A stretch of DNA of 56,008 nt from assembly GCA_030430025.1 (NCBI GenBank), contig JAUIGR010000017.1, positions 1 to 56,008 on the forward strand. Reading direction: 5' to 3'. The position numbers and the translations under genes were made by a program. Of the stretch, positions 1 through 9,366 are shown one piece after another (position 1 is the first letter of the stretch; every line of letters begins with the position of its first letter). The stretch comes from Gammaproteobacteria bacterium (lineage in GTDB: Bacteria > Pseudomonadota > Gammaproteobacteria > Xanthomonadales > Marinicellaceae). The notes under the pieces were generated by a model, which was not told the DNA's origin, made no database searches, and saw nothing but the letters and a program-made list of their open reading frames with translations.

Positions 1-222
1 TCACGATGCATTTTTATTCGCCGCTTCCATGCGGCTCTCAGGCTAACGTGAAAAAGTTTTCCAGAAACTTTTTTATGGTCGATGGTGTGGCACATGGAGG
101 TGCCACCTTGAGCCATCAGGCTCAAGTAAGGTCAAAAAAACATCAGCAAAATCACACTTTTGCGCTTAAGTGTTTTTTTGACCAATGCTGGAAAAGACCA
201 GGAGGGCCTTTTCAGGGCTAAC
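1..222 (+). repeat. Interspersed structured repeat, copy 1 (left part outside window)
   Basis: Begins inside the element and ends with the degenerate right terminus TTTTCAGGGCTAAC before TA at 223-224. It contains the internal hairpins of the family: CCGC/GCGG, AAAAGTTT/AAACTTTT, GTGGCAC/GTGCCAC (here imperfect), TTGAGCC/GGCTCAA and GGTCAAAAAAACA/TGTTTTTTTGACC. It lies 3 bases beyond the stop codon of the leftward HEAT gene, so its hairpins could act as that operon's 3' end. Other copies: 36019-36262, 40366-40595, 49527-49730, 54117-54421 and 55835 to the window end. Confidence 0.9.
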
Positions 223-225
223 TAT

Positions 226-1176
226 TTACAACAACTGGATCAATCGATTTTGGACAGACTCATCGTCACTTTGTGTCAACCAAAATATAGCATGCTTCTT
301 GACACTTGAATCAAAATCACCCTGTAAAATAGTGAACAAATGATCTGTTCCTGATTCGTTTTGTGAGAGACTGAAAACCAAGGGCTCGTACAAAGATGAC
401 ATGTTGGGATCTGTCAACATATCGAGCAATACTTGACCATTGAGTCGTTCGCTTTGTCCCAACCAAAAAATGGCATCACGCTGTTGTTCTTGATCATTGT
501 CTTCTTTAGCAATACGCTGTAACAACTCATAAGCAACAGGACTGTCTTGTTGTTGCAATGCCATATTGATCATACGCCTGGTTTCACCGTTAGGTAATGT
601 GTTCAATAGCTTCTTCAGTGATTCAATTGTATCTTGAGAACGATGACCTAACCAAAAAATTGCTTGAGAAGAAACACCTTTTCGGTTTAATTCTGCCAGT
701 TCAATCAATGCTGTAGAGGCCTTAACCCCCTCATGGATACTCAAAGCATATAAGCTACCATTTTCAACCTGGTCGTTCGCTTGACTTATCATCGCTTGCT
801 GTTTTAACCAATTGACACTCACTTCTGACGTTAACTCACCCAGATTTTTCAGATTCACACCCATAGTTTTTACTTCACAGTGGTCACCTACTGGCATCAC
901 CACCTCAGGAGCAGCGTTTTTTAATTTAACATAGACATGAATGCTTTCAGTCATTGGGGCTTGGTTGGATAAACCAAACCCTTGTTTTTCCTGCATTAAA
1001 TCACAACCACTTATTTCCAGACTATTCCAACAACACATACTCGGAGTGTCAGGAGCTGCCGGTACTTGATAACTGATCCAACCATTGCGTTGCTCTGTCA
1101 CAGCACTCTCGATGTCGTTTTCAACCGTTGGAGCGATGATCAGAACCAAAAGCCTTAATATCCCCTGAATAAGCAT
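226..1176 (-). CDS. HEAT-repeat protein, last gene of sigma-factor operon
   Basis: A 316-residue protein whose C-terminal half repeats the signature xAIFWLGxS at least three times (QAIFWLGHR, DAIFWLGQS, HAIFWLTQS), typical of HEAT/armadillo-like alpha-solenoids used as binding scaffolds. The N-terminal 20 residues are hydrophobic and may be an export signal, though it is atypical. The N-terminal half has a Cys cluster (MCCWNS, GCDLM, HCEV). The start is one base after the stop of the TPR/HEAT gene, with GAGGAG as ribosome site, so the two are probably translated together. The partner is unknown. A role as effector or sensor of the linked ECF sigma factor is inferred from gene order only. Confidence 0.8.
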   Translation of the reverse strand: MLIQGILRLLVLIIAPTVENDIESAVTEQRNGWISYQVPAAPDTPSMCCWNSLEISGCDLMQEKQGFGLSNQAPMTESIHVYVKLKNAAPEVVMPVGDHCEVKTMGVNLKNLGELTSEVSVNWLKQQAMISQANDQVENGSLYALSIHEGVKASTALIELAELNRKGVSSQAIFWLGHRSQDTIESLKKLLNTLPNGETRRMINMALQQQDSPVAYELLQRIAKEDNDQEQQRDAIFWLGQSERLNGQVLLDMLTDPNMSSLYEPLVFSLSQNESGTDHLFTILQGDFDSSVKKHAIFWLTQSDDESVQNRLIQLL

Positions 1177-1177
1177 T

Positions 1178-2749
1178 TCATTTCTCCTCTATTAAATCTA
1201 ACAAAGCCTCAGGGTCAAGCATACCAATGGTTTTTAGCACTTGTTTTTTATCCTCTTTATCATCTGTTTGTCGATACACTTTCAACAACCATTGAACGTC
1301 CCCTTGCATCATCAATGCGTGCAAGATTCGCTCTTTTCCATTTGCATCAGCAGCAGCGTACTGACTAACCAGGTATGACCGGTCTTCATCATCTCCCATA
1401 CCAAAGGCCATGTAATAACCTTCTGTTTTTTTTACCTCAGGATCTCTATCAGCTAATTTTTTGATCCGTTTTGTTTCCCCCATGACTCCAAGATGCTGCA
1501 AAATTTCCTTTTTCATCTCAGCATCTTTTTCGTTTAAATACAGACTTTCAAGTGAAGAGAAATCTTGTTGTGACATCAATGCAGCCAGTAATGTGCGTTT
1601 CAATTCAGCGTCATTTGCCTCTTGATATAAACCACTGATTACACCTGGTTCAACATCTGTGATCATCAGCATGGTTGCCAATGTTCTTTTTTCTTCTAGA
1701 TCTTGCGCTTGTTGATATAAATCGAGTGCATATTCACTATTACCTTCACCTAAAATCAGCAATGCATGAATCGCTGATTGGCGCAACTCCTTATCATCCT
1801 CATTAGCAATCACATTTTTGATAATTTCTGACTCACCAGCCATCGCCAATGATTCCAACAAAGCGGTTTTCTTGGATAGTTCCGTGGCATGCTTATATAA
1901 TTTTTTCAAAACATCAGCATCACCCATGGCACCAAGAATGTGAATCATTTGTTGGGATAATTCCGGGTCTGACTCTTTATTGAGCAATCGCTCCATCATC
2001 TGTCCGTTATCCAAATGGATAAAACTGTTAATAATGGCAGATTTCACTGCTTTTTCTTTGGCTTGTTGGTATAGTTCAGTCAATCTTCGCTGATTTTCGA
2101 CACCACCTCGCAACCCAATCATCTGAATAGCCTGTGCTTTCAGTTCAATGTTTTTAGCCTCTTCAATGAATTCATACAACATAGCCGTTGCTTCGGGGGC
2201 ATCAGCTATACCCAAAATATGCAGTGCATTACTTTTGGATTGATCCGGCGCTGATTCTGACAACATTTCTTTAACCATGCCGATTGCTTTTTGGGGATTT
2301 TTTTCCATCAACTGTTGAATAGCAAACAAACGCAGCTCAGGAGCCACAGGTGGAATTGGCGGTATCAATTTAGCCACATCATCTGTCACTCGGGGAGGTA
2401 ATGCTGGTTTGATTGGCTGAGGTGGTATGACAGTCAAATCACCATGTTCAGCCATCAACACCTGTGCATCATCTATCCATTGACTATTCGGGTATTCTGC
2501 CTGGAGTTTTTTCAACAGCGCTCGTGCCCGACCATTTTGTCTGTTTTGATACAACACATAGGCTTGCCAATAAGTCGCCGAATCTGCCAAGTCAGGATCT
2601 TTTGAAGCTGCTGCAAATTTTTCAACAGCCTCAGACCAATTTTGTTTGGCCATAGCCAGATGACCTGCCTGATAATCGCTGTTGGCGCCAGCCAAGGCTG
2701 TCAATAAATTCAATGCCAAAACGCCGGCCAGTTTGTTTTTTGTTTTCAT
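1178..2749 (-). CDS. Exported TPR plus HEAT-repeat protein
   Basis: 523 residues with a signal peptide (about residues 1-22). A YbgF/BamD-like TPR segment follows (about 25-95, ending in YPNSQWIDDAQVL). A Pro-rich linker (about 108-130) leads into a long run of HEAT-like helical repeats to the C-terminus (KNALHILG, QAIQMIGL, QMIHILGAMG, SAIHALLILG, EILQHLGVMG). Such solenoids bind proteins or peptides. The predicted place is the periplasm. It sits 30 bases after the anti-sigma gene and one base before a second HEAT gene, in an operon led by an ECF sigma factor. The substrate is not recognisable. It could sense an envelope signal for the anti-sigma factor, which is inference. Confidence 0.85.
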   Translation of the reverse strand: MKTKNKLAGVLALNLLTALAGANSDYQAGHLAMAKQNWSEAVEKFAAASKDPDLADSATYWQAYVLYQNRQNGRARALLKKLQAEYPNSQWIDDAQVLMAEHGDLTVIPPQPIKPALPPRVTDDVAKLIPPIPPVAPELRLFAIQQLMEKNPQKAIGMVKEMLSESAPDQSKSNALHILGIADAPEATAMLYEFIEEAKNIELKAQAIQMIGLRGGVENQRRLTELYQQAKEKAVKSAIINSFIHLDNGQMMERLLNKESDPELSQQMIHILGAMGDADVLKKLYKHATELSKKTALLESLAMAGESEIIKNVIANEDDKELRQSAIHALLILGEGNSEYALDLYQQAQDLEEKRTLATMLMITDVEPGVISGLYQEANDAELKRTLLAALMSQQDFSSLESLYLNEKDAEMKKEILQHLGVMGETKRIKKLADRDPEVKKTEGYYMAFGMGDDEDRSYLVSQYAAADANGKERILHALMMQGDVQWLLKVYRQTDDKEDKKQVLKTIGMLDPEALLDLIEEK

Positions 2750-2779
2750 CTCTTTTCTCCTGTGATGAGGTTTATCTCC

Positions 2780-3496
2780 TCATATGATGTTCTCGTCTTT
2801 GGCCATTTGCTGTTTCATGCTTTTAACTTGAAACAACATGTCATGACCTCGGTTACTTTTATCCTGCATAGCAGGCAACGTGGTCGATTCAGACGGTGCA
2901 CCGTTGGCGTATTCCAACAAAATTTGTTCTAAATTCGACAGCAATAGAGCAGTGTGTTGACCTTCATGATTGGCCGCTGCCCTCTTAAAAATGCGATTAC
3001 TAACCAGCAATCGCTGTGCCATGGTTTGGAGTTGATTTCGATCCAGATCTTGATTACTGGCTTGAGTCAAAAATATTTCACTTTGGGTCAGATGCATCTG
3101 GATATTACCCGCTAATAACTGCCCACTGATGTCATTTGTTGTGATGTCTGAATGTTCATTCCGACCAATCCAATAAGCTGATAATACCAGTAACGCAGCC
3201 AACATCAAGCTGGCGAAGGAATACTGGGGTACAGCAATCCACTGAATAAAACGCTGCCACCCTGCTTCTTTTTGTCGTTGCCCGCTTGCATCAATCCGAC
3301 CACTGATGCGGTCCCATAACTGATGACCATAATCATCTGGTAAGGGATTATTGTCTTGTTGTTCTATGACTTGCATATCAGTCTCCAGTTGTCGCAATGC
3401 TGCACACACCTCTGGTGATCGTAAAAGTCGTTTTGATTCTTTTGAGCCCAATTCACCGAAATACAGCATCATTAATTGTTCTTCATTGATTTTCAT
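2780..3496 (-). CDS. Membrane anti-sigma factor-like protein
   Basis: 238 residues. An N-terminal cytosolic part starts with an anti-sigma-like helical segment (MKINEEQLMMLYFGELG, compare zf-HC2/RskA-type anti-sigma N-termini, but without the HxxxCxxC zinc motif). One membrane segment is at about 93-111, followed by a periplasmic helical C-terminal domain. The gene overlaps the upstream sigma gene by four bases (ATGA), the usual arrangement for a sigma/anti-sigma pair. Function as anti-sigma factor is inferred from position and topology, since sequence similarity to known families is weak by eye. Confidence 0.75.
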   Translation of the reverse strand: MKINEEQLMMLYFGELGSKESKRLLRSPEVCAALRQLETDMQVIEQQDNNPLPDDYGHQLWDRISGRIDASGQRQKEAGWQRFIQWIAVPQYSFASLMLAALLVLSAYWIGRNEHSDITTNDISGQLLAGNIQMHLTQSEIFLTQASNQDLDRNQLQTMAQRLLVSNRIFKRAAANHEGQHTALLLSNLEQILLEYANGAPSESTTLPAMQDKSNRGHDMLFQVKSMKQQMAKDENII

Positions 3497-4038
3497 GCAC
3501 TGACCTCACATTTGAGTTGTTGTCTGAGTTTTCGTACAGCACGAAAGATGGTCTGTTTACAAGCATTATCATTAAGTTTGAGCTTGGCAGCTGTTTCAGC
3601 AATGGAATAACCTTGATGATGTTTCATAGTGATCGCCAATCGCTCCACATCGGTAAGGTAGCTCATTGCTTTGCCCAGGCTGTCTTGCATTTCCAGCTGG
3701 TTTTCCTCACCTTCCACTGGTATTTCAATTGGTCTGTCTTCACAATTCAATGAACTGGCCTTTTGTCGATTAGCTTTACGAATGTAATCAATCGATGTGT
3801 TGGTTGTGATACGTAACAACCAAGTCGAAAATTTGGCATCATTTTGATATCGGCTCAATGCCTGATGAGCTTTGATAAAAGTATCTTGTGCAATATCTTC
3901 TGCCAAATGCGCATCATCAGTATAACGAAATGCCAACGCGTTAACGATCTTGGCATAATGTAAAACAATTTGTCGAAAAGCCCTGCTATCACCCGCCTGG
4001 GCTTTTTTTATCCACTGTATTGACACTTCATCTTTCAT
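3493..4038 (-). CDS. ECF-type RNA polymerase sigma factor
   Basis: 181 residues with sigma-70 region 2 at about 20-90 (AEDIAQDTFIKAHQAL, then KFSTWLLRITTNTSIDYIRK) and region 4 at about 125-178 (helix-turn-helix SIAETAAKLKLNDNACKQTI). Length and spacing are those of RpoE-like group 4 sigma factors. The region between the domains is acidic. It is the first gene of a leftward operon with an anti-sigma-like membrane protein and two helical-repeat proteins. The regulon is not visible. The AT-rich gap 4039-4287, shared with a divergent secreted-protein gene, presumably holds its promoter and may be autoregulated. Confidence 0.92.
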   Translation of the reverse strand: MKDEVSIQWIKKAQAGDSRAFRQIVLHYAKIVNALAFRYTDDAHLAEDIAQDTFIKAHQALSRYQNDAKFSTWLLRITTNTSIDYIRKANRQKASSLNCEDRPIEIPVEGEENQLEMQDSLGKAMSYLTDVERLAITMKHHQGYSIAETAAKLKLNDNACKQTIFRAVRKLRQQLKCEVSA

Positions 4039-4287
4039 GTCAGCCTAAACGTTCATTTTTATGCTTTGGTTATATTTATTTTTAAATATTTTTTCTTAGC
4101 TCACAATTTATATAGAAATTTAATTTTGTTAAATTTTTATCTGGTACTTTTTTTACAAATGATTTTGTTATCTATAAATATCTATGGGCAGATAGTTCAG
4201 GCAAGAAAACAAAAAACTAATCCTTATTTAATAAATTATTAATGGTCTAATCTCTAAACTTCTCCCCTTTTACAAAATCAACTCACT
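4039..4287. promoter_or_regulatory. AT-rich divergent intergenic region
   Basis: 249 bases between the leftward sigma operon and the rightward secreted-protein gene. It must hold both promoters unless transcripts enter from outside. It is very AT-rich, with long T runs. I could not fix a convincing -35/-10 pair for either gene. Confidence 0.4.
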
Positions 4288-5625
4288 ATGAAAAAACCTT
4301 TTTTAGTACTCTCGCTTTTAACCGCAATCTCAACACCAACTTTTGCCGATGTTTCGATATCACATAGTGGAATCGGGGATGCCATCTTGATTCCTTATTA
4401 CACTGTAAAGAATGACATGAACACCACTTTATCTGTCACCAACCACAGTGAATCAGACGTAAAAATGGTTCAGCTCGCTTATAGAGAATCAAGAAACAAC
4501 AAGAGCGCACTTTATTATAATGTTTTTTTACCGCCAAACAGCACTTGGGCAGTCGGTTTAGCAGCCACAACTTCCACGATACTCGAATATGAAGATCAAC
4601 CTAACGTGGTTCAACTACATAACAACGAATTATGCGCGCCAGGGCTGTCTGTTAATCAAGAGTTTTTACCTTGGGGATACAGTGAGGATGAAGCAGTCTC
4701 TAACAATCCAGGTACTGATGACAGCCACTTGAATCTAGAGCGAGTTCAAGAGGGATACATTGACATCTATGAGTTAGGAACCATGAACACTGACGACAAT
4801 GATTTTGATTTCCTTAACTGTGATAACATAACGTCACTTGTTTTAGAAGACGTGAACACTATTTTTAATATGTTTTCTGAACCAACAGGAGAAATATCTG
4901 CTTCGGCCAGTTTATTGAATGTTAATGAAGGCACCAGTTATCCAATCAGTAAGATCACCTTCAATGGCTTTTTTTCTGATGGGATTACTAATGAATATAT
5001 CCCCACAGATATTGACTTGAGTGACGCCTCTAGTACCGCCATCATCAATCATCAAGGAAAAATGATCACAACCACCTGGGAAAATGGTGAACAAGCCATC
5101 AGCGCCTTATTATCAGCACAAGCAGGCTCAGTTGATTATTCTATAGAACAAGGAATCAATGCACAAACTGAAGTTGTAATGACTTTTCCTACCAAAGTGT
5201 TTTTCAATACCGACGAATCAAATGATGGGCCTTTTACAGCAACTTACGACCTACACGAAGGGTCTTGTGAATCAGCAAAATTTTCTGCTTACGGACGATC
5301 TGGAGAAACCAGCATACCTCAAACCAATCAATCTTTGTGTTGGGGCACACAAGTGATAAAATTATCGTCTGAAGAACCATCTATTATGTCTGACATTTTG
5401 CAATCACAGCATCAAATCGAATTGAATCCAAGCCTTGACTCTGGCGTTATCCGATGGTCATTTGATGAACATAGTATGACATCACTTAACAGTGTCGAAG
5501 TTCAAGGTTTGCCCTTTGTCGCTGTCGGCTTACAACGATATACTAACGCCAGTGCAGCTGATGGTGTCTTGGCACAGTATGGTAATGCCTTTGTTGCCAA
5601 TAAAAAAACCGTTATTAACAACTAA
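4288..5625 (+). CDS. Secreted protein of unknown function
   Basis: 445 residues with a clear signal peptide (MKKPFLVLSLL...PTFA, about 20 residues). The mature N-terminus contains GDAILIPYYTVKND and a TNHSESDVKMVQLAYRESRN region. Comparable hypothetical exported proteins with an 'IPYYTV...NSREV' beginning occur in several gammaproteobacteria as far as I recall; the function is not known to me. No membrane segment follows the signal, and it lacks the IFxxGFE tail seen on other exported proteins here. A hairpin follows at 5646-5675. It is transcribed away from the ECF sigma operon and could be one of its targets, which is speculation. Confidence 0.8.
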   Translation: MKKPFLVLSLLTAISTPTFADVSISHSGIGDAILIPYYTVKNDMNTTLSVTNHSESDVKMVQLAYRESRNNKSALYYNVFLPPNSTWAVGLAATTSTILEYEDQPNVVQLHNNELCAPGLSVNQEFLPWGYSEDEAVSNNPGTDDSHLNLERVQEGYIDIYELGTMNTDDNDFDFLNCDNITSLVLEDVNTIFNMFSEPTGEISASASLLNVNEGTSYPISKITFNGFFSDGITNEYIPTDIDLSDASSTAIINHQGKMITTTWENGEQAISALLSAQAGSVDYSIEQGINAQTEVVMTFPTKVFFNTDESNDGPFTATYDLHEGSCESAKFSAYGRSGETSIPQTNQSLCWGTQVIKLSSEEPSIMSDILQSQHQIELNPSLDSGVIRWSFDEHSMTSLNSVEVQGLPFVAVGLQRYTNASAADGVLAQYGNAFVANKKTVINN

Positions 5626-5645
5626 AGGGCATCTGTATTAATGGA

Positions 5646-5675
5646 AGAGCCAGGGGCCGTTAAGCCCGTGGCTCT
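5646..5675 (+). terminator. Hairpin after secreted-protein gene
   Basis: AGAGCCA / TGGCTCT stem extended by GGGC/GCCC, 21 bases after the stop codon at 5625. The sequence after the stem is CCTAATC rather than a T run, so it is a strong hairpin but an imperfect intrinsic terminator. Confidence 0.55.
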
Positions 5676-5847
5676 CCTAATCAGATATAGCACTTTCATT
5701 TCATAATATCATTTCTCATAAGCTTGCTGCTCCTTATCAATAAAACATAGAAGTGCCCTGTGTTATTATGTGACGTATTAAGACCACCACCAACCTAAAG
5801 CTAATGGTTCTCAACACAAATAAAGGTTTCCTGATATTTACCGAATC

Positions 5848-6489
5848 TTGAGCAAAAAACACAACACCATTAAATGGGCTCTGGGTAAAAATTGGCATTT
5901 ACTTCATCCCAATGTTCAAAAACGATTCAATCGTTTACCGACCACTGACACACCAATTATTTACCAGGGTACTATGGAGCAGATTCAACGATCCAAAGCT
6001 GGCTGGTTATTTGCAATATTAACCAAGATTATTGGCAACCCATTATCTCCATATCAAGGGAAAAATATTCCTATGCGGGTAGAATTGACTACTCAGCCTG
6101 GACAACGTGGTGTTTTCTGGAAACGCACTTATTTTTTCAATGGTCGCAAGCCTTTCAGTGTTACTTCTGTCAAGAAAGATGAAAATGGACGTATGATGGA
6201 GTGTGTCGGGGGTGGGTTTGGAATGTTTCTGGATGTATTTGCTTTAAACGGCGAATTACATTTTAAAAGCACTCGTTACTTTTGGAAATTGGGTCATTAT
6301 TATTTGCCCCTACCTCATTGGCTCACTCCAGGACAAACGCACGTAATCCATCAAGATTTGGCTAAAACACACGGTCATGGAAAGTTTAGGTTCACTATTA
6401 CCATGAACCACCCTTTTTTAAAAACAACATTTTATCAAACCGGTGTTTTTGAAGAAATTAACCAATTGCCAAATTCTCCAGTAAAATAG
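5848..6489 (+). CDS. DUF4166 domain protein
   Basis: 213 residues matching the general pattern of DUF4166 proteins (N-terminal LLHPNVQKRFNRLP, then WKRTYFF, and a C-terminal tail ending in TTFYQTGVFEE). The family's function is unknown. The reading frame appears to start with TTG at 5848, since the family-like N-terminus lies upstream of the first ATG at 5974. A poor ribosome site makes the exact start uncertain. It is followed five bases later by a saccharopine-dehydrogenase-like gene. The two domains also occur fused in other bacteria as I recall, which supports a shared function. Confidence 0.8.
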   Translation: MSKKHNTIKWALGKNWHLLHPNVQKRFNRLPTTDTPIIYQGTMEQIQRSKAGWLFAILTKIIGNPLSPYQGKNIPMRVELTTQPGQRGVFWKRTYFFNGRKPFSVTSVKKDENGRMMECVGGGFGMFLDVFALNGELHFKSTRYFWKLGHYYLPLPHWLTPGQTHVIHQDLAKTHGHGKFRFTITMNHPFLKTTFYQTGVFEEINQLPNSPVK

Positions 6490-6494
6490 TATAT

Positions 6495-7598
6495 ATGCAA
6501 ACCATTATGATATTAGGTGCTTATGGCACTTTCGGAAAACGCATCAGTGAACAACTGGCATCACATAACCTGCATCTAATCTTGGTTGGAAGGAACCATA
6601 AGAAAGCAAATCAATTGCTTCTTTCCCTTCAGAAAGAGCAACCTCACGGCATTTACGAAACAGCCGTTTTTGACGTTCATAGCGAGCTGGCCAAACAGTT
6701 AAAAAAACACCAACCTAAAGTATTGATTCATACCTGTGGCCCTTTTCAACATCAAGACTTTGGTGTGCTTAAAGCATGTATGACTCACAAGGTTAATTAT
6801 ATTGACTTGGCTGATGGCCGAGAATTTGTCAATCAAATCCAATGTTTAGACAATGACGCCAAAATAGCAGGTATCAGTGCAATAACAGGGGCCAGCACTG
6901 TACCCGCATTAAGTTCAGCTGTTCTGGATGAGCTACAAAACTTAGGCATGGTTTCATTTGATGAAATTCGTTATGGTATCACGCCTGGACAAAAAACTGA
7001 GAGAGGCTTAGCTACAGTGCGCGCTGTACTGTCATATGTAGGCAAGCCATTTACTCAATACATGACTAAACGTTATGGCTGGCAAAACCTGTATTTACAC
7101 CGTTATCCAGAACTGGGATGGCGAATGATGGGGAACTGTGATGTGCCTGACTCTGACCTTTTACCTCGATTCTATAAAATAAAGAGCCTTAATTTTTCTG
7201 CTGGCATGGAAAGTAAATTATTACATGTATGTATTTGGCTCTGTTCTTGGCTGGTTCGATTAGGGGTACCATTGAATTTGGCCCAAAACGCAGCTTTTTG
7301 GCACAAATTGAGTCGTAAATTTGATTTACTCGGTAGTCATGATGGAGGCATGCATCTGGTGGCTACAGGTGTTAGGCATAATAATGAAAAGACAACCTAT
7401 GAATGGCATTTGATAGCAAAAGATGGAGACGGGCCATATGTTCCTACCGTTCCTGCAGTGATAATAGCGTTGCGTTTAGTGACCGAAACGACAACTATAC
7501 CAAAAGGTGTTATACCTTGTGTCGGTCTGATTAGCTTATCTGATTACATGTCTGCCCTATCAAATCATAATATTTACCACCAGTTCAAACAAAAATAG
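6495..7598 (+). CDS. Saccharopine dehydrogenase-like NAD(P)-binding oxidoreductase
   Basis: 367 residues with an N-terminal Rossmann fold: ILGAYGTFGKRI matches GxxGxxG, with LVGRN after the second strand. The middle contains THCGPFQH-like (HTCGPFQHQD) and NYIDLADGREF, typical of the saccharopine dehydrogenase-like family (trans-acting enoyl reductase type). The substrate cannot be told. The start codon is five bases after the DUF4166 gene, so the two are co-transcribed. A role in lipid or cell-envelope metabolism is possible from family parallels only. Confidence 0.85.
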   Translation: MQTIMILGAYGTFGKRISEQLASHNLHLILVGRNHKKANQLLLSLQKEQPHGIYETAVFDVHSELAKQLKKHQPKVLIHTCGPFQHQDFGVLKACMTHKVNYIDLADGREFVNQIQCLDNDAKIAGISAITGASTVPALSSAVLDELQNLGMVSFDEIRYGITPGQKTERGLATVRAVLSYVGKPFTQYMTKRYGWQNLYLHRYPELGWRMMGNCDVPDSDLLPRFYKIKSLNFSAGMESKLLHVCIWLCSWLVRLGVPLNLAQNAAFWHKLSRKFDLLGSHDGGMHLVATGVRHNNEKTTYEWHLIAKDGDGPYVPTVPAVIIALRLVTETTTIPKGVIPCVGLISLSDYMSALSNHNIYHQFKQK

Positions 7599-7713
7599 AT
7601 ATTTTAGCTCCTAACTACTAAACACCAAGCCTATTTGATACCCAAAAGAACAGGTCATCATGTAATCATACACTGACGACCAGATCGATATCATAAACTA
7701 CTGGACTAATACC

Positions 7714-7899
7714 CTAAGGCATATCAGCATCACCCCAATGACCCAAATTTTTTCTGCGGTCACTCTTTCTTCGACCTTCTTTATTAGGTTCCCAACGCAC
7801 TTGACAACGGCGATCCTTTATTTTTCTCCTCTGGCTACACCTACGATCAATTGGAGTTATCGTTGTTTTATTTTTACCAAAAAGTTTAAACATGATCAA
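7714..7899 (-). CDS. Small Arg-rich protein
   Basis: 61 residues with repeated basic DRR motifs (IDRRCSQRRKIKDRR, then GRRKSDRRKN) and an N-terminal MFKLFGKNK. An alternative start at 7893 gives MFKLF. Short proteins with GRRxxxDRR repeats are widespread in proteobacteria without known function. The gene stands alone between convergent neighbours. There is no signal peptide. The repeated motif speaks for a real gene, but it is short. Confidence 0.5.
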   Translation of the reverse strand: MIMFKLFGKNKTTITPIDRRCSQRRKIKDRRCQVRWEPNKEGRRKSDRRKNLGHWGDADMP

Positions 7900-8065
7900 T
7901 TCCCCCTTAACTACGAATCGACATCAACTCAAAAGCCATGCTAGTGTTTTTAACAAGCCTGTCATCATAGCTCATGCAAGGCTTCTTAATGTCACTGTCA
8001 ATAAAGATATCACATTAGGTCTTGATTTTCATCTTTGAAATGATAAATCCTACAAATTGTTCATA

Positions 8066-8659
8066 TCAGTAGGATAAGGCATCAAACTCTTCTATGTTTT
8101 TCAATAACAGCATCACGTGCTTTTCTATGTTTTCTCTGTCATTGTAATTACCTACACGCCTCATATCATCTGAAATAGCAATCCACCATCGCATATGACT
8201 AGCACTTAACTGAGCGGCTACTGGCACCAAATCACGAACTAATGGCAAAGAATACAAACAGTTTCTTTTCAGTAAGGTTAAACTTTCCAGGTCGAGCTTT
8301 TGGTTATGTAACTTTTCTATTAACTGGCTGACAATTTCTGGATCATTTTCCAGCGCTTGAGAAGAAATAGGTTCAGCATTCTCATCTAAAAAGCCAATAT
8401 CTAAATATGACAGGAAACTGCGAAGAGAGCCTCTCAGCGACAGCCACAATTCGCTCTTCCTTTGCAATTCTCTGGTTTTTTGAAAATAGGACAACATTCC
8501 AATCCAGAAAAAACCTTCTAAGCAAAAACCTATCAACTCAGGTACGATGTTGTCTCTAAAACCCGCTTCTGTATTTTGTGCCATAAAATATTGATACAAC
8601 AATAGACCTGTAAGACCAAAAACCGCCATAGGCGCATACATCAAGTAACGGTTAAACAT
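8066..8659 (-). CDS. Two-TM membrane protein, unknown
   Basis: About 197 residues from the start at 8659, chosen because AGGAG lies 7 bases upstream. Longer in-frame starts (8692, 8680) would overlap the upstream gene more deeply. Two membrane segments lie at about 7-25 and 38-56, followed by a cytosolic helical domain of about 140 residues with the stretch SASHMRWWIAISDDMRRVG. No family recognised. It overlaps the 182-residue gene by 8 bases and is probably translationally coupled to it. Confidence 0.75.
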   Translation of the reverse strand: MFNRYLMYAPMAVFGLTGLLLYQYFMAQNTEAGFRDNIVPELIGFCLEGFFWIGMLSYFQKTRELQRKSELWLSLRGSLRSFLSYLDIGFLDENAEPISSQALENDPEIVSQLIEKLHNQKLDLESLTLLKRNCLYSLPLVRDLVPVAAQLSASHMRWWIAISDDMRRVGNYNDRENIEKHVMLLLKNIEEFDALSY

Positions 8660-9200
8660 CTTGATCTCCTGGTTGAGCATAAGCTTGGACAACCTTACAG
8701 ATTTTGTTCGCCTCAGCTTGGGAAAATTCCAAGGGCAGTCCTTTCAAATAAACCACCAAGTCTTTTCTTAACGGTATAGGAATGATGTCATCGGGCTGTG
8801 TACTTTGCTTAAGCGTTATTGCTTCCAAAGCTTTCTGCTCTTTTTTAGAGCGAATCGGTTCAGATTGAGGCGCATTGATTTGTCCTAAACCCTGTGATTT
8901 GTATTCTCCCGGACTCTCAAGCCAAATAAAATAATCATTCAATGCTGATTTAAGTCTGGCATTGTATAAATTCAGTGCTTCCTCTCGTATGCTGGTGTCA
9001 TCCAATTTATGAATTCGAGAACACAACTCATCAACATCCAGTTGTCTTAAGTTGATGCGTTCATCTGGTGTTACATGTTCCAGCAATTGTTGAGCTGCAG
9101 TCTTACGACTCCTGGCTATCGCTGGATTCATCAAACCGGAAACTGCTGCTTCTTTTAAGAAGTTCAGCAAGCCTTCTCTGCTGTAATTCAGTTCGGACAT
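8652..9200 (-). CDS. Hypothetical soluble protein, unknown
   Basis: 182 residues, no signal peptide or membrane segment, mostly charged helices (TPDERINLRQLDVDELCSRI). It contains FIWLESPGEYK in the middle and ends with a helix rich in Ala and Gln. No family recognised. It is the first gene of a two-gene leftward unit with a two-TM protein; the 8-base overlap implies coupled synthesis of a membrane/soluble pair. Confidence 0.7.
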   Translation of the reverse strand: MSELNYSREGLLNFLKEAAVSGLMNPAIARSRKTAAQQLLEHVTPDERINLRQLDVDELCSRIHKLDDTSIREEALNLYNARLKSALNDYFIWLESPGEYKSQGLGQINAPQSEPIRSKKEQKALEAITLKQSTQPDDIIPIPLRKDLVVYLKGLPLEFSQAEANKICKVVQAYAQPGDQDV

Positions 9201-9366
9201 TTGTTTTGTTCAAAAATCATTTGATTATAATCAATACGAGCTGATTGAACAAAAGTAACATCAACTATGAGGATATTTAGCAGCGTTATCGCCTATAGAA
9301 AGACTTTTTGAACTAACAAATTCAATTTTTCACTATGGTTAAATGCATTTAAACAATATCCAATAA

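Noticed and set aside
6-221. Open frame of 71 codons at the left end
   Set aside because: It lies wholly inside the non-coding repeat; the same frame is interrupted in other copies.
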